Origin: Chloroherpetonaceae bacterium
GTDB taxonomy: Bacteria > Bacteroidota > Chlorobiia > Chlorobiales > Chloroherpetonaceae
Direction of reading: 5' to 3'
Assembly (NCBI GenBank): GCA_028277445.1
Contig: JANQGG010000028.1
Coordinates: 1 to 64,000 of the forward strand
DNA: 64,000 bases
Position numbers and translations under genes: made by a program. The notes below the pieces were generated by a model, which searched no databases, was not told the origin of the DNA, and worked only from the letters and a program-made list of their open reading frames with translations. Shown piece by piece: positions 56,187 through 64,000 of this stretch; the stretch's first letter is position 1, and each line of letters starts with the position of its first letter.

Positions 56187-57554
56187 GTGAAAATTGCAAT
56201 TTTTGGCGGCGGCGTCGCTGGGCTTAGCGCAGCGATAAATTTGTTGGATCGTGGCTATGATGTGGATTTATATGAAAAACGAGGCGTCCTCGGCGGTAAA
56301 GTTTCCGCTTGGCGCGATAAAGATGGCGATACCATAGAATCCGGCTTGCACATTGTGTTTGGCGGATATGAAGAACTTCAGAAACTGCTTGATAAGATAG
56401 GAGCTAAAGACAATTACCTCTGGAAAGATCATGCCTTAACTTATGCCGAATCAGAAGGACAACAGTCGGCGTTTAAAAAAGCCGACCTCCCCAGCCCTTG
56501 GGCTGAGCTAATTGGCGGGCTTCAAGCCGATTTTATAACCCTTGGCGATAAACTTTCTTTAATTAAAGGGCTATTCCCAGCCTTGAGCGGTAATGAAGAG
56601 TATTTCCGCAGCCAGGACGATATGACTTACTCCGAGTGGCACCACATACGTGGCTGCTCCGAAAATTCCCTCCAACGCTTATGGCGGCCGATTGCGCTGG
56701 CCATGAATTTTATTGAGCCGAATGTGATCAGCGCTCGGCCAATGGTGACCATTTTTAAATACTTTGGCACCGACTACGCCGCTACGCGATTTGCCTTTTT
56801 TAAAGCCAATCCCGGCGACTCGATGATTGATCCCATGATCAAGTACATCGAAGAAAAAGGCGGCAGGGTTATACCAAGCTCACGGTTAAGTAAATTTGCC
56901 CTTAATGAGGACGATACCGTTCGCGCGGCCATTATGGCCGACGGTTCGGAAATTGAAGCCGACGCCTATGTTTCAGCCTTGCCTGTTCATAGTTTTAAGA
57001 AAATTATCCCGAGAGCATGGAACAAACACCGGTATTTTCAAAACCTCTACCAATTTGTCGGAAGCCCTGTCGCCAACTGCCAATTGTGGTTCGATAAAAA
57101 AATAACCGATACCGATAACCTGATGTTTTCTCATGGAACAACCTTTGCGACATTTGCAGATGTTTCTTTAACCTGCCCGGATGATTTCCAAGCCGGCATT
57201 GGTTCGGCTACCGGCGGCAGCGTCATGAGCCTTGTTCTTGCCCCGGCGCATCATATTATGGATATGCCAAATGATATTATCATCGAAAACATCATGAAAG
57301 ATCTGCACGACCGTTTCCCACGTTCTCGTGATGCTAAATTGTTGAAATACACCATGGTTAAAATTCCCGAATCGGTCTATAAAGCCGTCCCCGGCGTCGA
57401 TAAGTACCGCCCAGATCAGCGCACCCCAATAGATAATTTCTTTTTAGCCGGAGATTATACCTACCAGAAATACCTGGCGTCCATGGAAGGCGCGGCATTG
57501 AGCGGTAAGCAGGTTGCCGAGCGCATTCACAAACGCTTTAATGGCGCTGATTGA
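56187..57554 (+). CDS. crtP: Plant-type phytoene/zeta-carotene desaturase (CrtP/CrtQ-like)
   Basis: FAD flavoenzyme of 455 residues. The N-terminal dinucleotide motif is IFGGGVAGLSAAINLL with EKRGVLGGKVSAW. HIVFGGYEELQKL, ALAMNFIEPNVISARPM and the C-terminal RPDQRTPIDNFFLAGDYT with KYLASMEGAALSGK are typical of CrtP/CrtQ desaturases. It introduces double bonds into phytoene or zeta-carotene at the membrane. CrtP and CrtQ are hard to separate by eye. The start is a GTG at 56187 with GAAAGGA 9 nt before it. It completes a carotenoid link with the CruA-like cyclase at 40648. Confidence 0.8.
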   Translation: MKIAIFGGGVAGLSAAINLLDRGYDVDLYEKRGVLGGKVSAWRDKDGDTIESGLHIVFGGYEELQKLLDKIGAKDNYLWKDHALTYAESEGQQSAFKKADLPSPWAELIGGLQADFITLGDKLSLIKGLFPALSGNEEYFRSQDDMTYSEWHHIRGCSENSLQRLWRPIALAMNFIEPNVISARPMVTIFKYFGTDYAATRFAFFKANPGDSMIDPMIKYIEEKGGRVIPSSRLSKFALNEDDTVRAAIMADGSEIEADAYVSALPVHSFKKIIPRAWNKHRYFQNLYQFVGSPVANCQLWFDKKITDTDNLMFSHGTTFATFADVSLTCPDDFQAGIGSATGGSVMSLVLAPAHHIMDMPNDIIIENIMKDLHDRFPRSRDAKLLKYTMVKIPESVYKAVPGVDKYRPDQRTPIDNFFLAGDYTYQKYLASMEGAALSGKQVAERIHKRFNGAD

Positions 57555-57564
57555 TAAAAACTTT

Positions 57565-57590
57565 GTAGGACGCATTGTGCAGCGTCCTAC
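57565..57590. repeat. REP-like palindrome between crtP and the ATP-grasp gene
   Basis: A perfect 9-bp stem (57565-57573 with 57582-57590) around an 8-nt loop. The GTAGGACGC wording resembles common intergenic palindromes and no T-run follows. It lies between converging genes and might still stop transcription. Confidence 0.5.
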
Positions 57591-57617
57591 CGTTTCCGAT
57601 ACTTTATATTGGATATC

Positions 57618-58622
57618 TTAAGCGTTGAGGGCAAGAGATATAATCTTTTTGAGAAGCATGTCGTAGTCATAGCCGGCTTTTTGCGTGGCATTACTCAATC
57701 CTGCATCCCCGGATAAATCCGGGTTTGGATTAACATCAATTACATAAAACTCGCCCTGCGCATCCTGCCTGAAATCCACCCTGGCATAACCGCGGCATTC
57801 AAACAGGTTATAAACTGCCATAGCTAAATCTTGCAATGCCGTTTCCTCTGATTTAGTCAGATGCGCCGGACAAACCGGAACTGTTCCCCGATACTCTTCC
57901 GAATCTTCTTCCCATTTTCCGTTGTAAGTCACGATGTTGGGACAGGTTTTTGGCATACCTGAAAAATCAATCTCGGAAATTGGTAAGACCATTGGCTTAT
58001 TCTTTGCATCATCCGAATTACCAACAACGGCCACATTAAATTCTCGTCCTTCGATATACTGCTCTAAAAGCGCGGCTTGATGAAACGAGTCCCAAATGAA
58101 CGATACTTGGTTTAATAATGCTTCTGCATCATAAACCACTGATTTTTGGGATATGCCGATGCTGGCATCTTCGTGTTCGGGTTTAACAATTAAGGGAAAT
58201 TGCCCGCCAAACTGCACGTCATCGCCGGGAGCAAGTCGTTTAAAATCCGGCGTTGGAATGCCTTTTTGAGCCATCATTGCCTTTGCTTCTGGCTTGTTCA
58301 AACACTGTTTAAGCGTCGTTGACGATGATCCGGTATAAGGAACATCCATAACTTCCAATGCCAACGGGATTAAAGCTTCACTTTGCGAAAGGCCATAGAC
58401 GCCTTCAAACAGGTTAAACACCACATCGGGTTTCTTGGATTGCAAGGTTTGCATAAAATGGATGATATCACCGGTAAAAGGATAAATCGTAAGTTGATAG
58501 GTTTTAGAAAGCCTGCGGGCAATTTCATCAACCGATGCCAAAATCCCGATTTCAGATTTTAAGTCTTTAGTCTTGGGATTAAAATCGGGTACGGCGTTAT
58601 AAACAATCAGGCAATGCGTCAC
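57618..58622 (-). CDS. ATP-grasp ligase of the D-alanine-D-alanine ligase family (second copy)
   Basis: Protein of 334 residues. It has the family motifs NLFEGVYGL, VPYTGSSSTTL, an ATP-grasp core with LIVKPEHEDASIGIS and EQYIEGREFNVAVVGN, and a metal-binding DVNPNPDLSG segment. It is only distantly like the copy at 8944: the final motif here is DVNPNPDL, there EVNALPG. The start is a GTG at 58620-58622. No wall genes are adjacent. It could ligate another amino acid or peptide. Confidence 0.7.
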   Translation of the reverse strand: MTHCLIVYNAVPDFNPKTKDLKSEIGILASVDEIARRLSKTYQLTIYPFTGDIIHFMQTLQSKKPDVVFNLFEGVYGLSQSEALIPLALEVMDVPYTGSSSTTLKQCLNKPEAKAMMAQKGIPTPDFKRLAPGDDVQFGGQFPLIVKPEHEDASIGISQKSVVYDAEALLNQVSFIWDSFHQAALLEQYIEGREFNVAVVGNSDDAKNKPMVLPISEIDFSGMPKTCPNIVTYNGKWEEDSEEYRGTVPVCPAHLTKSEETALQDLAMAVYNLFECRGYARVDFRQDAQGEFYVIDVNPNPDLSGDAGLSNATQKAGYDYDMLLKKIISLALNA

Positions 58623-58718
58623 GGAATAGGAATTTAATTCAACGGATTAATGGCTTTAAAAAACAAAATTTTTAGTTACTTTCTGAAAACTTTTTGAATC
58701 CTTGACCTCAAAACTAAC

Positions 58719-60479
58719 ATGCCGCTTACATTGGTCGACTACATTGTCATAGCCGGTTACTTAGCTCTCACCTTGCTTATCGGTGTAAGATATTCCAAAC
58801 TCGCCTCACAAAACACGACCGAGTTTTTTTTATCAGGCAGGAAACAGCCGTGGTGGCTTGCCGGAACCGGTATGGTGGCTACGACCTTTGCTGCCGATAC
58901 ACCGCTTGCTGTTTCAGGATTGGTTGCCAAGCACGGCATTGCCGGCAATTGGATTTGGTGGGCATTTGCGTTTGGCGGTATGCTCTCGGTATTTTTTTTC
59001 TCAAGATTGTGGCGACGGGCTGAAATCCTCACAGACCTCGAATTTATTGAGCTGCGCTATAGCGGCAAAGCCGCCGGTTTCCTCAGAGGGTTTAAAGCCT
59101 TATACTTTGGTCTTTTTATGAATGTGATCATTATTGGCTGGGTGAACCTGGCCATGGTTAAGATCATTACCATTATGATTCCCGAATTAAACCCAGTATT
59201 CGCCATCGTCTTCTGCGTGCTCTTAACCACGTTTTACTCCGGGTTGGCTGGACTGTGGGGCGTTACGGTTACCGATCTCATTCAATTTTCAATTTCAATG
59301 ATCGGTTGTGTTATTCTGGCTATTCTGGCTGTACAGTCTCCGGCAGTTCAATACGCAGGCGGCGTTCAGGAAAGTTTGCCGGATTGGATGTTTCACTTTA
59401 TCCCAACAATTACAACCGATCCATCGTCTGATGGTTTGGGTGGCGTGTATCAATTAACCCTCTTTTCTTTTCTGGCTTTTGTCGGCGTTCAATGGTGGGC
59501 ATCGTGGTATCCCGGTTCTGAACCCGGCGGCGGCGGTTACATTGCACAACGCATGATGAGCGCGAAAAATGAAAAGCACTCGTTATTTGCTACCCTTTGG
59601 TTCACCGTAGCCCATTATTGCCTGAGGCCATGGCCTTGGATTATTGTGGGTTTGGTTAGCGTGATCATGTTCCCGGATTTGCCGGCTTCACAAAAAGAAG
59701 ACGGGTTTATTTATGTCATGCAAAAGGTTTTACCCATTGGGATTAAAGGACTGCTTTTGGCTGCGTTTCTTGCTGCGTACATGTCAACGCTCTCTACTCA
59801 TTTAAATTGGGGTTCAAGCTATATCCTCAACGATTTTTACAAGCGTTTCATCAAACCGGATTTATCGGAAAAGGAATATGTCAGTATTTCCAGGATCATC
59901 ACCATCATTGTTGCTGTGGTATCGCTGCTCATTACCTTCTATGTTTTGGAGAGCATTACCGGCGCATGGGAGTTTATTCTGGAATGCGGAGCCGGCACCG
60001 GGTTTGTTTTAATTCTGCGTTGGTATTGGTGGCGACTTAATGCATGGTCGGAAATCGCATCAATGATTGCGCCTTTTGTGGCCTATGCGCTAATTTCAAA
60101 CTACACCACTATTGAATTCCCGAACACGCTATTTTTGATTGTAGGGTTTACTGTCGTCATAACGCTTCTTGTTACGCTGCTCACCAAGCCCGACGACACC
60201 GAGCATCTTAAAGCGTTCTATAGAAAAATCCGGGTTGGGGGTCCGTTATGGAAACCCATTGCCAATCAACTGCCTGATGTAAAATCCGAAGAGAATTTAT
60301 CGGCTTTAGTATTAAACTGGGTCTATAGCCTTGTGCTGGTGTATTCGTGTTTGTTTGGCATTGGCAAGTTGATCTTCCGGGATTTTTTGGAGGGCATTGG
60401 ATTTCTGTTGCTTGCCGTTGTTGCCGGGTGGCTCATTTATCGTGATTTTCAGCAGCGTGGCTGGCAGAAATTAACTTAA
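58719..60479 (+). CDS. Sodium:solute symporter family protein (SSS)
   Basis: Integral membrane protein of 586 residues with about 13-15 membrane helices. The first helix (VDYIVIAGYLALTLLIGVRY) and the FFLSGRKQPWWLAGTGMVAT and TFAADTPLAVSG stretch are the SSS opening. Later, ISMIGCVILAI, EPGGGGYIAQRMMSA and MSTLSTHLNWGSSYILNDFY match the core. The family imports sugars, amino acids or vitamins with Na+. A larger than usual C-terminal part ends in two helices. The substrate is unknown. It heads a row with maf and miaA. Confidence 0.88.
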   Translation: MPLTLVDYIVIAGYLALTLLIGVRYSKLASQNTTEFFLSGRKQPWWLAGTGMVATTFAADTPLAVSGLVAKHGIAGNWIWWAFAFGGMLSVFFFSRLWRRAEILTDLEFIELRYSGKAAGFLRGFKALYFGLFMNVIIIGWVNLAMVKIITIMIPELNPVFAIVFCVLLTTFYSGLAGLWGVTVTDLIQFSISMIGCVILAILAVQSPAVQYAGGVQESLPDWMFHFIPTITTDPSSDGLGGVYQLTLFSFLAFVGVQWWASWYPGSEPGGGGYIAQRMMSAKNEKHSLFATLWFTVAHYCLRPWPWIIVGLVSVIMFPDLPASQKEDGFIYVMQKVLPIGIKGLLLAAFLAAYMSTLSTHLNWGSSYILNDFYKRFIKPDLSEKEYVSISRIITIIVAVVSLLITFYVLESITGAWEFILECGAGTGFVLILRWYWWRLNAWSEIASMIAPFVAYALISNYTTIEFPNTLFLIVGFTVVITLLVTLLTKPDDTEHLKAFYRKIRVGGPLWKPIANQLPDVKSEENLSALVLNWVYSLVLVYSCLFGIGKLIFRDFLEGIGFLLLAVVAGWLIYRDFQQRGWQKLT

Positions 60480-60485
60480 CTCACC

Positions 60486-61067
60486 ATGGTTTCTCATTTG
60501 ATATTAGGGTCTAAATCGCCGCGCCGGCAGGAGCTTTTGAAATTACTAAACATCCCATTTAAGGTTTTAACGGCTGAAACGCACGAGCGCTTTGATCCGA
60601 ACTGGCATCCCGAAAAAATTGTCACGGAACTGGCTTTACGCAAAGCTATGGAGATCAAAGACATCCATAAAAGCGCAACCACGAATGCCACCCTGCTTTG
60701 CGCCGATACGATTGTTGTGATTGATCAAACCATTCTAAATAAGCCAAAATCAAAAGACGAGGCGTTTGATATGCTCAACCGGCTTCAGGGGAGGGTTCAC
60801 CAGGTTTATACCGGTTTTGCTATCCATACCCCATCAACCTCGCTTACTGATTTCGAAAAAACCGATGTCACGTTTTCCAGCATGTCCGATTCCGAGATCA
60901 ACCATTATATTGAAGTTGCCAAACCTTTTGATAAAGCCGGATCGTATGGCATTCAGGATGATGTTGGCGCGTGCTTTATTGAAAAAATAAATGGGTGCTA
61001 TTATAATGTGGTTGGTTTGCCTATTTCAAAGCTCTACAAAGCCTTTCAATCGTTGAACAATATTTAA
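60486..61067 (+). CDS. maf: Maf nucleoside triphosphate pyrophosphatase
   Basis: Protein of 193 residues of normal length. The Maf signature LILGSKSPRRQELLKLL opens it, the acidic CADTIVVID and KPKSKDEAFDML lie in the middle, and GSYGIQDDVG near the end. It hydrolyses dTTP or UTP, or modified nucleotides, and acts in nucleotide sanitation and septum control. It starts 6 nt after the symporter stop and ends 6 nt before miaA. Confidence 0.94.
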   Translation: MVSHLILGSKSPRRQELLKLLNIPFKVLTAETHERFDPNWHPEKIVTELALRKAMEIKDIHKSATTNATLLCADTIVVIDQTILNKPKSKDEAFDMLNRLQGRVHQVYTGFAIHTPSTSLTDFEKTDVTFSSMSDSEINHYIEVAKPFDKAGSYGIQDDVGACFIEKINGCYYNVVGLPISKLYKAFQSLNNI

Positions 61068-61073
61068 GAAAAC

Positions 61074-62027
61074 ATGTCTCTGGCTTCCAATACCAGGCCT
61101 CTAATACCTGTTATACTTGGTCCAACTGCATCCGGTAAAACCGCTGTTGGCATTGAGCTGGCGTTGCAATTGGGCGCTGAGATCATCTCAGCCGATTCCA
61201 GGCAAATCTTCAAGGAACTTACGATCGGTTCAGCCAAACCAACCCGTGATGAGCTTAAACGTGTAAAACATCACTTTATTGATGAACTTTCGCTCACTGA
61301 GCATTTTGATGCCGGTCTGTTTGCCAATGCTGCTACTATGCGCATAAAAAACCTGCTGGTCCAAGGAAAAAATGCCATCGTGGTTGGCGGTTCAACATTA
61401 TATCTGGAAGGATTAATTAAGGGCTTTGCCAAGCTGCCAAAACAAAACAAAAAAATTCGCCAGGAGCTTGAGACAGAACTGCAAAAACAAGGCGCTGAGG
61501 CTATGTATTTTGAGTTGAAAAAGCAAGATCCCGAACATGCCAAAACACTGGATCCCACCAAAACCCAACGATTAATTCGAAGCCTGGAAATTATCAGACT
61601 ATCCGGGAAAACGCTATCTGAGCTTTACAAAGAGCAAGCCCGGCCTGATGATTTCACATTTAAATTGTTTGGTCTCAATCTTAACCGTAATGAACTTTAC
61701 AGCCGAATTAATGAGCGAACTGAAAAAATGTTTAGCGCCGGATTTCTGGAAGAAGCAAAACAACTCTTTGAGCGATATGGCCAAAAAACAACGCATTCGT
61801 CGATAAATGCCCTGGCAACTGTTGGTTATAAGGAACTCTTTGCGTATTTCAATCATGAACTTACGTTATCCAAAGCAAAAACGCTGATAAAACAGCACAC
61901 CAGAAATTACGCTAAACGTCAAATGACTTTTTTTAGGAACCGTCTTGAAATAGAGTGGATTGATAGTCATCCAAAATCCGATTTACCAAGCACAATTGCG
62001 CAAAAAATTGTTGAGAGAATGCAATAA
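61074..62027 (+). CDS. miaA: tRNA dimethylallyltransferase
   Basis: Protein of 317 residues. The P-loop LGPTASGKTAVGIEL, the ISADSRQIFKELTIGSAKP motif, VGGSTLYLEGLIKGF and the tail KQHTRNYAKRQMTFFRN are all MiaA hallmarks. It adds an isopentenyl group to A37 of UNN-reading tRNAs. It belongs to a run with maf, followed after 138 nt by the STAS gene. Confidence 0.95.
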   Translation: MSLASNTRPLIPVILGPTASGKTAVGIELALQLGAEIISADSRQIFKELTIGSAKPTRDELKRVKHHFIDELSLTEHFDAGLFANAATMRIKNLLVQGKNAIVVGGSTLYLEGLIKGFAKLPKQNKKIRQELETELQKQGAEAMYFELKKQDPEHAKTLDPTKTQRLIRSLEIIRLSGKTLSELYKEQARPDDFTFKLFGLNLNRNELYSRINERTEKMFSAGFLEEAKQLFERYGQKTTHSSINALATVGYKELFAYFNHELTLSKAKTLIKQHTRNYAKRQMTFFRNRLEIEWIDSHPKSDLPSTIAQKIVERMQ

Positions 62028-62165
62028 ATCTTGGTTTTATGTTTAAGCATTTCTTATACTCATATTTGATGCATTAATTAAATTTCAGTCAAATCAATTT
62101 TAAATCATTTAGATTGTTGAAAATTTGAAATACCTGCTTATAGCTATCTCTAACCATCTTTTGCC

Positions 62166-62801
62166 ATGAAATTTACCGTTGATAAAAAAAAGGAACTGAC
62201 CATATTCAAACTTATGGAATCTCGCCTGGATGCAACGATTGCCCCGGACCTGAAATCTGAATTTGTTATACTTATTGAAGCGGAAGGAAAAAAATACATT
62301 ATTGTTGATATATCCCAGGTTGAGGCGATCGATTCAAGCGGTATCGGCGCTTTATTAATGGCACACCGGCAAACTGCCGATCGTGAAGGTTTTGCTGCAT
62401 TTGCCGGCGTAAAAAATCGTGTGCGCGACCTTCTGAAAATGACCGGCCTTGATAAACAACTCTTTATATTTTCATCGGTTCAAGAAGCATTGAATTCAAT
62501 TGAGACGGTTGATAGTGATGACACGGAAACCGAAAAACCCACAAAAAAGCGTTCATCGCAGCGAAAGTCCAAAAAGAAAAAAGCATCCGAGGTTGATTTC
62601 GAAGAAGATGAGCTGATCGGCGATATTCCGGAAATTGCCAGCGCAGACTTAGATATTGATGATATTAACGAAGAAATGTCATTTAACGATGATTTTGAAA
62701 CCATGCCCGAAGAGGATGAAAACGCGGCGCAAGCTTCTGATCAAAAAAAATCCGGTAAAAAAAACAGTTCATCAAAATCAACTCGTAAAAAAAGTAAGTA
62801 G
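62166..62801 (+). CDS. STAS-domain anti-sigma factor antagonist with basic-acidic tail
   Basis: Protein of 211 residues. A STAS domain (about 1-105) has the phosphorylatable serine in the DSSGIG motif (Ser57/Ser58), typical of SpoIIAA-like antagonists. The remaining half is a low-complexity tail of Lys-rich then Asp/Glu-rich then Lys/Ser-rich segments, unusual for the family. No anti-sigma kinase gene is next to it. The tail may tether it to partners or nucleic acid (inference). Confidence 0.85.
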   Translation: MKFTVDKKKELTIFKLMESRLDATIAPDLKSEFVILIEAEGKKYIIVDISQVEAIDSSGIGALLMAHRQTADREGFAAFAGVKNRVRDLLKMTGLDKQLFIFSSVQEALNSIETVDSDDTETEKPTKKRSSQRKSKKKKASEVDFEEDELIGDIPEIASADLDIDDINEEMSFNDDFETMPEEDENAAQASDQKKSGKKNSSSKSTRKKSK

Positions 62802-62830
62802 CTCATACTCTCATCTTGATTTAACAACTC

Positions 62831-64000
62831 ATGGCAACATTTACAGCCTTGGATTGGGCTGTGATGCTGATTTATCTGGTTGGCATCACAGCCTTCGGCA
62901 TATTTAAAGGAGGAAAACAACGTTCATCAACCGATTATTTTTTATCCGATGAAAAAATCCCCTGGTTAGTGGTTTCCTTTTCCATTGTTGCAACGGAAAC
63001 TTCAGCTTTAACCTTCATTTCAATTCCGGGGCTTGCTTACCTGACCAATCTAAATTTTCTCCAAATAGCTATTGGCTATATTATTGGCAGGCTCATTGTT
63101 TCACAAATTTTTCTCCCTCAATATTTCAAAGGCGAACTCACTACGGTTTATGAGCTCATTGAAACCAAATTTGGCGCTAATTTAAGAAAGCTGACTTCGG
63201 CTGTCTTTATCGTAACCCGGTTGTTTGCCGATGGGGTCAGGCTGTATGCCACTGCAATTCCACTTACCCTGATTTTAAAGGGATACGGACTGTTTCAGGG
63301 CATTTCCGATCTGGAAATCTATTTGGTTGCCATTAGCCTGATTTCCCTTCTTACAATGCTTTATGTCCTTTATGGCGGTCTTCGGGCAGTGATCTGGACG
63401 GATTTGGTTCAACTCCTGATTTATACCCTGGGCGGGGTATTATCGCTCGTGTTCATTTTAACTTCTCTTTCCAGCCCAACCGATGCCGTTCAACATCTAC
63501 GCGATTTAGAAAAACTAACCATGTTCAATCTGGATTTCAGCGATATTTTCAGTAATCCCTATAATATGATTTTAGCCATATTTGGCGGCATGTTTCTTTC
63601 AATGGCATCTCATGGCACGGATTACATTATCGTTCAACGCTTATTTGCCACACAAAGCTTGGACGATAGTAAAAAAGCGCTTGTTTTTAGTGGAATTATG
63701 GTGTTTGTGCAGTTTTTGATATTCCTGGTTATTGGTTCGTTATTGTATGTTGTGTTTAATGGCGTAGAAATGAAAGCTGATGAGGTTTTTCCGATGTTTA
63801 TTATTGAGTCGCTTCCTCAAGGCATATCGGGATTAATTGTAGCCGGAATATTAGCTGCTGCCATGTCAACGCTCTCGAGTTCTATAAACTCAATATCCAG
63901 CGCTACGATTTTTGATATTCTCAAACCGTTTTCTAAACCACAATCAAAACCTAGTGTGAATATCTTAACGCTTTCGAGAAAGGTCAGTTTATTTTGGGGA
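62831..64000 (+). CDS. Sodium:solute symporter family protein, 3' truncated by the window end
   Basis: An open frame of 390 codons from the ATG at 62831 runs off the window without a stop. It encodes about ten membrane helices. It has the SSS opening (STDYFLSDEKIPW, VATETSALTFISIPG), VLYGGLRAVIWTDLVQLL and MSTLSSSINSISSATIFDI. It differs in sequence from the symporter at 58719, so it is not a recent duplicate. Substrate unknown. Confidence 0.88.
   Translation, partial: MATFTALDWAVMLIYLVGITAFGIFKGGKQRSSTDYFLSDEKIPWLVVSFSIVATETSALTFISIPGLAYLTNLNFLQIAIGYIIGRLIVSQIFLPQYFKGELTTVYELIETKFGANLRKLTSAVFIVTRLFADGVRLYATAIPLTLILKGYGLFQGISDLEIYLVAISLISLLTMLYVLYGGLRAVIWTDLVQLLIYTLGGVLSLVFILTSLSSPTDAVQHLRDLEKLTMFNLDFSDIFSNPYNMILAIFGGMFLSMASHGTDYIIVQRLFATQSLDDSKKALVFSGIMVFVQFLIFLVIGSLLYVVFNGVEMKADEVFPMFIIESLPQGISGLIVAGILAAAMSTLSSSINSISSATIFDILKPFSKPQSKPSVNILTLSRKVSLFWG

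Noticed and set aside
55683-56190. Two short plus-strand frames (70 and 80 codons) in the gap before crtP
   Set aside because: They cover repeat-like DNA, have no ribosome binding site, and the second overlaps the crtP start region.
62656-62907. 83-codon frame overlapping the STAS tail and the next symporter start
   Set aside because: Its codons are a shadow of the Lys/Glu-rich tail, and the overlap with two real genes makes it implausible.

Overview
The window is AT-rich, densely coded bacterial DNA with short intergenic gaps and no rRNA, tRNA, CRISPR array, insertion sequence or phage module that I could recognise. The gene content points to the Bacteroidota/Chlorobiota (FCB) group. It has a gingipain-family PorU sortase beside a PorV-like barrel (type IX secretion), a SecA with a large insertion, a thioredoxin-reductase-like ferredoxin-NADP reductase, type III glutamine synthetase, and plant-type carotenoid genes (a CrtP-like desaturase and a CruA-like cyclase). 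The CruA plus CrtP pairing and the 2[4Fe-4S] ferredoxins lean towards Chlorobiota (Chloroherpeton-like), but no photosynthesis gene is present, so this placement is inference.

1-11.6 kb is almost entirely on the minus strand. It holds an enoyl-ACP reductase of the FabL type, a small lipase-like hydrolase, leucyl aminopeptidase overlapping an NrnA-like DHH nuclease, a second DHH phosphoesterase tightly behind a REC-HD-GYP regulator (a plausible cyclic-dinucleotide turnover group), ferredoxin-NADP reductase, an OmpA-type lipoprotein, an ATP-grasp ligase and an acyl-CoA carboxylase beta subunit. From 11.9 to 25.7 kb, on the plus strand, there is an export and envelope block: secA, a 1866-residue PorU, a PorV-like barrel, a lipoprotein, an SLBB protein and two tandem paralogous barrel proteins of unknown function. 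25.7-34.4 kb carries purL, a shrunken sigma-like protein, hldD, phoH, two tandem ferredoxins, a Rieske protein (minus strand), and a run of three small membrane-associated proteins followed by a WD40 protein.

34.4-47.3 kb has a 1-Cys peroxiredoxin behind a PerR/Fur-like dyad, a ten-cysteine unknown protein, a decayed 6-pyruvoyl-tetrahydropterin synthase gene next to folE, a polysaccharide deacetylase, an AI-2E family permease, a MarR/YceI pair, the CruA-like gene, aroK-aroB, a DUF433/DUF5615 toxin-antitoxin-like pair whose toxin half is frameshifted, and birA-coaX. 47.4-50.2 kb is an lrp-glnN operon. 50.4-55.6 kb holds a strongly initiated 82-residue unknown, a candidate metal-uptake trio (His/Cys-rich exported protein, duplicated-domain lipoprotein, TonB receptor) and a BatD-like membrane protein. 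56.2-64 kb has crtP, a second ATP-grasp ligase, and two Na+/solute symporters (the last cut by the window end) enclosing maf, miaA and a STAS protein.

The best leads for something new are the envelope block at 20.6-25.7 kb, the metal-uptake-like trio at 50.8-54.4 kb, and the small-membrane-protein/WD40 run at 32.3-34.4 kb. Two genes (at 36.2 and 44.5 kb) show readable decay.
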